Source of the DNA: Candidatus Hydrogenedens sp.
GTDB taxonomy: Bacteria; Hydrogenedentota; Hydrogenedentia; Hydrogenedentales; Hydrogenedentaceae
Assembly: GCA_020216745.1 (NCBI GenBank)
Contig: JAIWNQ010000144.1
Span: 1-10,000 of the forward strand
Direction of reading: 5' to 3'
DNA length: 10,000 nt
Shown: positions 6,724 through 10,000 of the stretch, one piece after another
Layout: the number at the start of each line of letters is the position of its first letter
Numbering within the stretch: position 1 is the first letter of the stretch
The notes under the pieces: model-generated
Seen by the model: only the letters and a program-made list of their open reading frames with translations
Databases searched by the model: none
What the model was told of the DNA's origin: nothing
Program-made: the position numbers and the translations under genes

Positions 6724-7560
6724 TTATGGTGGAGTTACTGTAACAAAGGGACGGATTTTTTCAAAACGTTTGGGACCAATACCTGAAACAGATGTAAGTT
6801 CGTCAATAGAATCGAAAGGTTTTGTTTGGCGATAGGAAATAATTGCATTAGCAAGGGCAGGACCGATTCCAGGTAATGTTTCTAATTCCTTTTGTGTAGC
6901 ATGGTTAATATCAATTAGATTCGTCGTAGAAGCCTTGGAACTACTCCCCAAATTTGATGTGCTTCCCCCTGTATCTGGGTCTGCTCCATTTATTTGTTCA
7001 TTTTTAGTATTAGAAGGGAGCGATACATTAGTCGGTAAAGTATAAAAAGAGGGTTGAGAGGGTCCTTTTGCTTTAAGATTTTTTCCATCAAACTCGATTT
7101 TTTGTTTTTCAGGAATGATAACCGTTGTCCCATCTATTAATGGTGCGGCGAGGTTTAGATATCGAGTTTCTGCATTAGGATTTATACCTCCTGCCATATC
7201 AATTAAAGTTTGTAATCTTGAATTTACTTCTAACCAGTACAATCCAGGCTTTTGTACAGCACCTTGGATTGCGACAGCAATCAAGGTTTCTTGTAGATGA
7301 GATTTATCCTGCGACTCTTGTTCCTGTTTTGTTTCCTCTATTTTTATTCCCGTATCAATACGTTGTGTAGGAATAGGAGTTATAGGGATAACCTGAGAAG
7401 GTATTTCAACAGTCTGAGTTGCAGAGTTATTATTGCTTGTTTGTTTTTTATTTTCATTCCAATAGATAACCGCAGCGGAGGTAAGAGAAATTGCAATAAT
7501 AACCGCTATGAGAGCGTATTTGCCGTAAAACCACTCTTTATCGCTGAGAACAACTCGCAA
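6724..7560 (-). CDS. comEA: ComEA-like membrane-anchored DNA-binding protein
   Basis: ComEA-type proteins bind incoming double-stranded DNA outside the inner membrane during transformation and pass it to the ComEC channel. The 278 residues show one N-terminal membrane segment at about 15-34 with Lys before it, a polar linker, an SLBB-like domain at about 93-150 (AIQGAVQKPGLYWLEVNSRLQTLIDMAGG region), a Ser/Asn/Gly-rich linker at 151-213, and a C-terminal helix-hairpin-helix pair at 214-274 with LPGIGPALA (229-237) and VSGIGPKRF (258-266). This order is that of full-length ComEA. The start is TTG at 7560; AGGA lies 7 nt upstream and no suitable in-frame ATG exists before the membrane segment. 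The stop TAA is followed at once by an in-frame TAG. It lies 65 nt after rho. No comEC or pilus gene is present, so competence itself is unproven. Confidence 0.88.
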   Translation of the reverse strand: MRVVLSDKEWFYGKYALIAVIIAISLTSAAVIYWNENKKQTSNNNSATQTVEIPSQVIPITPIPTQRIDTGIKIEETKQEQESQDKSHLQETLIAVAIQGAVQKPGLYWLEVNSRLQTLIDMAGGINPNAETRYLNLAAPLIDGTTVIIPEKQKIEFDGKNLKAKGPSQPSFYTLPTNVSLPSNTKNEQINGADPDTGGSTSNLGSSSKASTTNLIDINHATQKELETLPGIGPALANAIISYRQTKPFDSIDELTSVSGIGPKRFEKIRPFVTVTPP

Positions 7561-7597
7561 ATTTACTTCCTGGCTTAGAAATCCTTCTTTTTATAGA

Positions 7598-7623
7598 ACA
7601 GTTTAATATAACTGTGAAGTTAT
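7598..7623 (-). promoter_or_regulatory. two overlapping, mutually exclusive hairpins between rho and comEA
   Basis: On the plus strand ACAGTT (7598-7603) can pair with AACTGT (7610-7615), while ATAACT (7608-7613) can pair with AGTTAT (7618-7623). The arms overlap at 7610-7613, so only one stem can form at a time. The stems are only six pairs and AT-rich, with no U-tract. An attenuation role for comEA is speculative. Confidence 0.2.
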
Positions 7624-7625
7624 TT

Positions 7626-9107
7626 TCACATTTTTTGCATACTATTCAGGAAATCGGCATTGTTCTTTGTCTTTTTGAGTTTTTCAATCAGGAGTTCTGT
7701 TGCTTCAACTGTATCTAATGGACTCAGAACACGGAGTAATAACCAAATCTTTTCGAGGTCTTCTTTTGGAATTAACAACTCTTCTTTTCGTGTTCGAGAA
7801 AGCATAACATTAATTGCTGGGAATATTCGTTTCTCCATCAGACGTCGGTCAAGGTGAATTTCCATATTGCCAGTGCCTTTGAATTCTTCAAAGATTACAT
7901 CATCCATACGACTTCCTGTGTCTATTAAGGCGGTAGAAAGAATGGTCAAGCTTCCACCTTCTTCAACTTTTCGTGCTGCACCGAAAAATCGCTTTGGTTT
8001 TTGCAAGGCATTGGCTTCGATACCTCCAGAAAGAACTTTTCCACTGGAAGGCACAAGCACATTATAAGCACGGGCAAGTCGTGTCATTGAGTCCAAGAGA
8101 ATAACAACATCTTTTTTATGCTCAACCAACCGTTTCGCCTTGTTCAGTACCATTTCTGCCACTTGCACATGTCGGTCGGGTGGTTCATCAAAGGTAGAAG
8201 CTATCACCTCAGCAGCAACCGAACGACGCATATCAGTAACTTCTTCAGGTCGTTCATCAATAAGTAAAACAATAATAGTTACTTCAGGATGATTTTTTGT
8301 TATGCTATTTGCAATTTTTTGCAGTAGCACTGTTTTTCCTGTGAATGGGGCGGCAACAATAAGTCCTCGTTGGCCTTTTCCGATAGGTGAAATTAAATCC
8401 ATAATTCGCATTGCAATTTCATCTTGAGTTGTCTCGAGCACAAAACGTTCATTAGGGTGTAAAGGTGTTAGACTATCAAAAAGTAATCGTTGATGAGCCA
8501 TTTCTGGCGGGTCTCCATTTACAGACTCCACCTTTAATAAGGCAAAATATCGTTCTCCCTCTTTTGGAGGCCGTACATGCCCGCGAATTGTATCCCCTGT
8601 TCGCAAACCGAACTTACGTATTTGTGAAGGTGATACATAAATATCGTCAGGTCCTGGCAGATAAGATGCGTCTGGAGAACGAAGAAATCCGTAATTATCA
8701 GGAAGGATTTCAAGTGTCCCTTCACCAACTACAGACCCTGAATGTTCAAAACTCCTTTGCAAAATTTTAAAGATAAGGTCTTGTTTTTTAAGTGACCCAG
8801 GGTCCTCAATGGAAAGATTCGTTGCTATTTCACTCAATTGCTGGACAGACATTTTTTTAAGGTCCGCAATAGCAATTTCTGGACCGTCTGTCCGAATTTC
8901 ATCAAACTCTTCCTCCGCAATATCGAGAACAGGTGGTTTTTTAGGTTGATTCTGGTGATTATTGCGGTTGTTTCGATTGTTCCGATTGCTACGATTTTGG
9001 CTTTGATGAGAACTTGAACGATGCGAATAAGTTTTCTTGTTTCCCATAGACCTATACTTCCATTGATTTTGTTGTTTGTTGTTTACAGTGGAATGATGTT
9101 CATTCAT
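7626..9107 (-). CDS. rho: transcription termination factor Rho
   Basis: Rho is the hexameric RNA-dependent ATPase/helicase that ends transcription of untranslated RNA. Of 493 residues (E. coli 419), the first ~60 are an extra Asn/Arg/Gln/Ser-rich, probably disordered tail with an N-R-N repeat at 40-50. The Rho N-terminal helical domain is at ~80-120, the cold-shock-like RNA-binding domain at ~127-200 ([20 protein letters not shown]), and the RecA-like motor at ~205-480. Visible motor residues are P-loop GKT with Lys258, DERPEE (284-289), Walker B LLDS with Asp339, Q-loop SGKVLSGG, R-loop FKGTGNME and SRTRKEE. The P-loop reads AAPFTGKT instead of APPKAGKT: Phe255 replaces the usual Lys181, although all other motor motifs are intact. 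ATG 9107 has AAGGG 7 nt upstream; Met21 is an alternative start. Gaps to polA and comEA are 59 and 65 nt. Confidence 0.98.
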   Translation of the reverse strand: MNEHHSTVNNKQQNQWKYRSMGNKKTYSHRSSSHQSQNRSNRNNRNNRNNHQNQPKKPPVLDIAEEEFDEIRTDGPEIAIADLKKMSVQQLSEIATNLSIEDPGSLKKQDLIFKILQRSFEHSGSVVGEGTLEILPDNYGFLRSPDASYLPGPDDIYVSPSQIRKFGLRTGDTIRGHVRPPKEGERYFALLKVESVNGDPPEMAHQRLLFDSLTPLHPNERFVLETTQDEIAMRIMDLISPIGKGQRGLIVAAPFTGKTVLLQKIANSITKNHPEVTIIVLLIDERPEEVTDMRRSVAAEVIASTFDEPPDRHVQVAEMVLNKAKRLVEHKKDVVILLDSMTRLARAYNVLVPSSGKVLSGGIEANALQKPKRFFGAARKVEEGGSLTILSTALIDTGSRMDDVIFEEFKGTGNMEIHLDRRLMEKRIFPAINVMLSRTRKEELLIPKEDLEKIWLLLRVLSPLDTVEATELLIEKLKKTKNNADFLNSMQKM

Positions 9108-9115
9108 AAATAAAC

Positions 9116-9143
9116 CCTTAATTTTAAGGCGGAACTATTCCGC
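9116..9143 (-). promoter_or_regulatory. tandem hairpins in the rho leader
   Basis: In the 59 nt between polA and rho, GCGGAA and TTCCGC (9129-9143) form a six-pair stem with a three-base loop, and directly next to it CCTTA and TAAGG (9116-9129) form a second stem. The second stem takes up most of the AAGGG that serves as ribosome site of rho, so it could hide it. There is no U-tract after the GC-rich stem, so it is a poor intrinsic terminator of polA. Control of rho at its leader is known in E. coli by a different sequence; a link here is inference. Confidence 0.35.
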
Positions 9144-9166
9144 TCATATTTACTACTTTGTAATGA

Positions 9167-10000
9167 TTAATGAGCCTCAGCCCAATTATTACCTAAACCT
9201 ATATCAACTTTTAGAGGCACCCGCAGTGTTACTACTTTCTCCATAATTGATTTTACCTGATATGCAATATCTTTTGCTTGTTTTCTTGGTGCCTCAATCA
9301 ATAATTCATCATGAACCTGTAATAATAATCGTGCACCCACATCCTGTAAAAAATGGTCAACTTCAATCATCGCTTTCTTAATTATATCAGCAGCACTACC
9401 TTGTACAGGAGTGTTTACTGCCATTCGTTCTGCAGATCTTCTTACGACCTGATTTGAACTATTCAAGTCCGATATATACCTTCGCCGATTGAACAACGTT
9501 GTTATATATCCTTGTTTTCGTGCTTCTTCAATAGTCTGGTCTAACCATTGTTTCACTTTTGAAAACCGTTTAAAGTATGATTCAATAAATAGACTTGCTT
9601 CAGAAGTGCTAAATCCGACCGCTTTCGATAATCCGTATGGGGTCATACCATAGATAACACCGAAGTTTATGGCTTTAGCCTGCCGTCGATGTTCGTCTGT
9701 TACCTTATCAAATGGAATCTCAAATATCTGTGCAGCCGTTTCACGGTGAATGTCGCGGTCATTATAAAAAGCACTGCATAATGTTGGGTCTTCAGAAAGA
9801 TGGGCTAATATTCTTAACTCAATCTGCGAATAATCAGCAGATATCAATGTCCAGTCTGGGCTGGACGCAATAAAACCTTCTCTTATTCTTTTACCATAAT
9901 CAGTACGTATTGGTATGTTTTGCAAATTGGGGTCGCTACTGGAAAGTCTTCCAGTGGCAACTACTGCCTGATTAAATGTTGTATGAATCTTGCCTGTATT
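9167..10000 (-). CDS. polA: DNA polymerase I, C-terminal polymerase domain (5' part outside window)
   Basis: This family A polymerase fills gaps and replaces RNA primers during replication and repair. The 277 residues in view are the palm and fingers; the N-terminal exonuclease parts lie beyond the right edge. Numbering from the first codon in the window: ATGRLSSSDPNLQNIP (15-30), motif A SADYSQIELR with metal-binding Asp56, motif B RRQAKAINFGVIYG (105-118) with Lys109, Phe113 and Tyr117, and motif C QVHDE with Asp231. All catalytic residues are intact, and Phe113 in motif B is the usual residue that disfavours dideoxynucleotides. The frame is open to the window edge without a start. The C-terminus (NNWAEAH) is normal for the family. 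Whether the 3'-5' exonuclease domain is active or degenerate cannot be judged. Confidence 0.98.
   Translation of the reverse strand, partial: NTGKIHTTFNQAVVATGRLSSSDPNLQNIPIRTDYGKRIREGFIASSPDWTLISADYSQIELRILAHLSEDPTLCSAFYNDRDIHRETAAQIFEIPFDKVTDEHRRQAKAINFGVIYGMTPYGLSKAVGFSTSEASLFIESYFKRFSKVKQWLDQTIEEARKQGYITTLFNRRRYISDLNSSNQVVRRSAERMAVNTPVQGSAADIIKKAMIEVDHFLQDVGARLLLQVHDELLIEAPRKQAKDIAYQVKSIMEKVVTLRVPLKVDIGLGNNWAEAH

Noticed and set aside
7297..7578. Plus-strand 93-codon frame antisense to comEA
   Set aside because: Its hydrophobic look comes from the complement of the polar ComEA linker and membrane segment.
8465..8770. Plus-strand 101-codon frame
   Set aside because: It is antisense to the well-conserved Rho RNA-binding domain and has no independent support.

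Overview
The window is an AT-rich bacterial chromosome segment in which every convincing gene lies on the minus strand, so transcription runs from right to left. Housekeeping genes (polA, rho), a ComEA-like competence protein, a short-Q-loop cytochrome bd oxidase, a divergent URO-D-family protein and a Cys-rich ferredoxin suggest a Gram-negative-like bacterium, probably anaerobic or microaerophilic and possibly from an uncultured phylum. This placement is inference; there is no rRNA or other phylogenetic marker here that I can place firmly.

Right part (10000 to 6724): the 3' end of polA (DNA polymerase I polymerase domain), then rho (transcription terminator with an Asn/Arg-rich N-terminal extension and an unusual P-loop), then a comEA-like membrane-anchored DNA-binding protein. 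Gaps of 59 and 65 nt hold small hairpins rather than classical intrinsic terminators, so these may be co-transcribed.

Middle (6723 to 6199): a 525-bp AT-rich spacer with no convincing gene. It has more structure than the other gaps: three exact matches to the relaxed DnaA-box consensus TTWTNCACA in one orientation, a perfect 20-bp palindrome, an overlapping sigma-54-like -24/-12 element on the plus strand, and a tiny plus-strand ORF with a purine-rich ribosome site. It must also hold the promoter for the genes to its left.

Left part (6198 to 1): a four-cluster-like Fe-S protein and a URO-D-superfamily protein (31-nt gap, surely one unit), then cydA and cydB (24-nt gap; quinol oxidase), then a ribulokinase gene (araB) cut by the window edge. 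cydAB supplies high-affinity O2 reduction with quinol as donor. The Fe-S/URO-D pair looks like a redox partner plus a methyltransferase-type enzyme; its substrate is unknown. A 15-nt direct repeat precedes cydA and may be an operator.

I did not find a clear, complete, previously undescribed system. The best leads are the structured spacer at 6199-6723, the Fe-S/URO-D pair beside cydAB, and the altered Rho P-loop.
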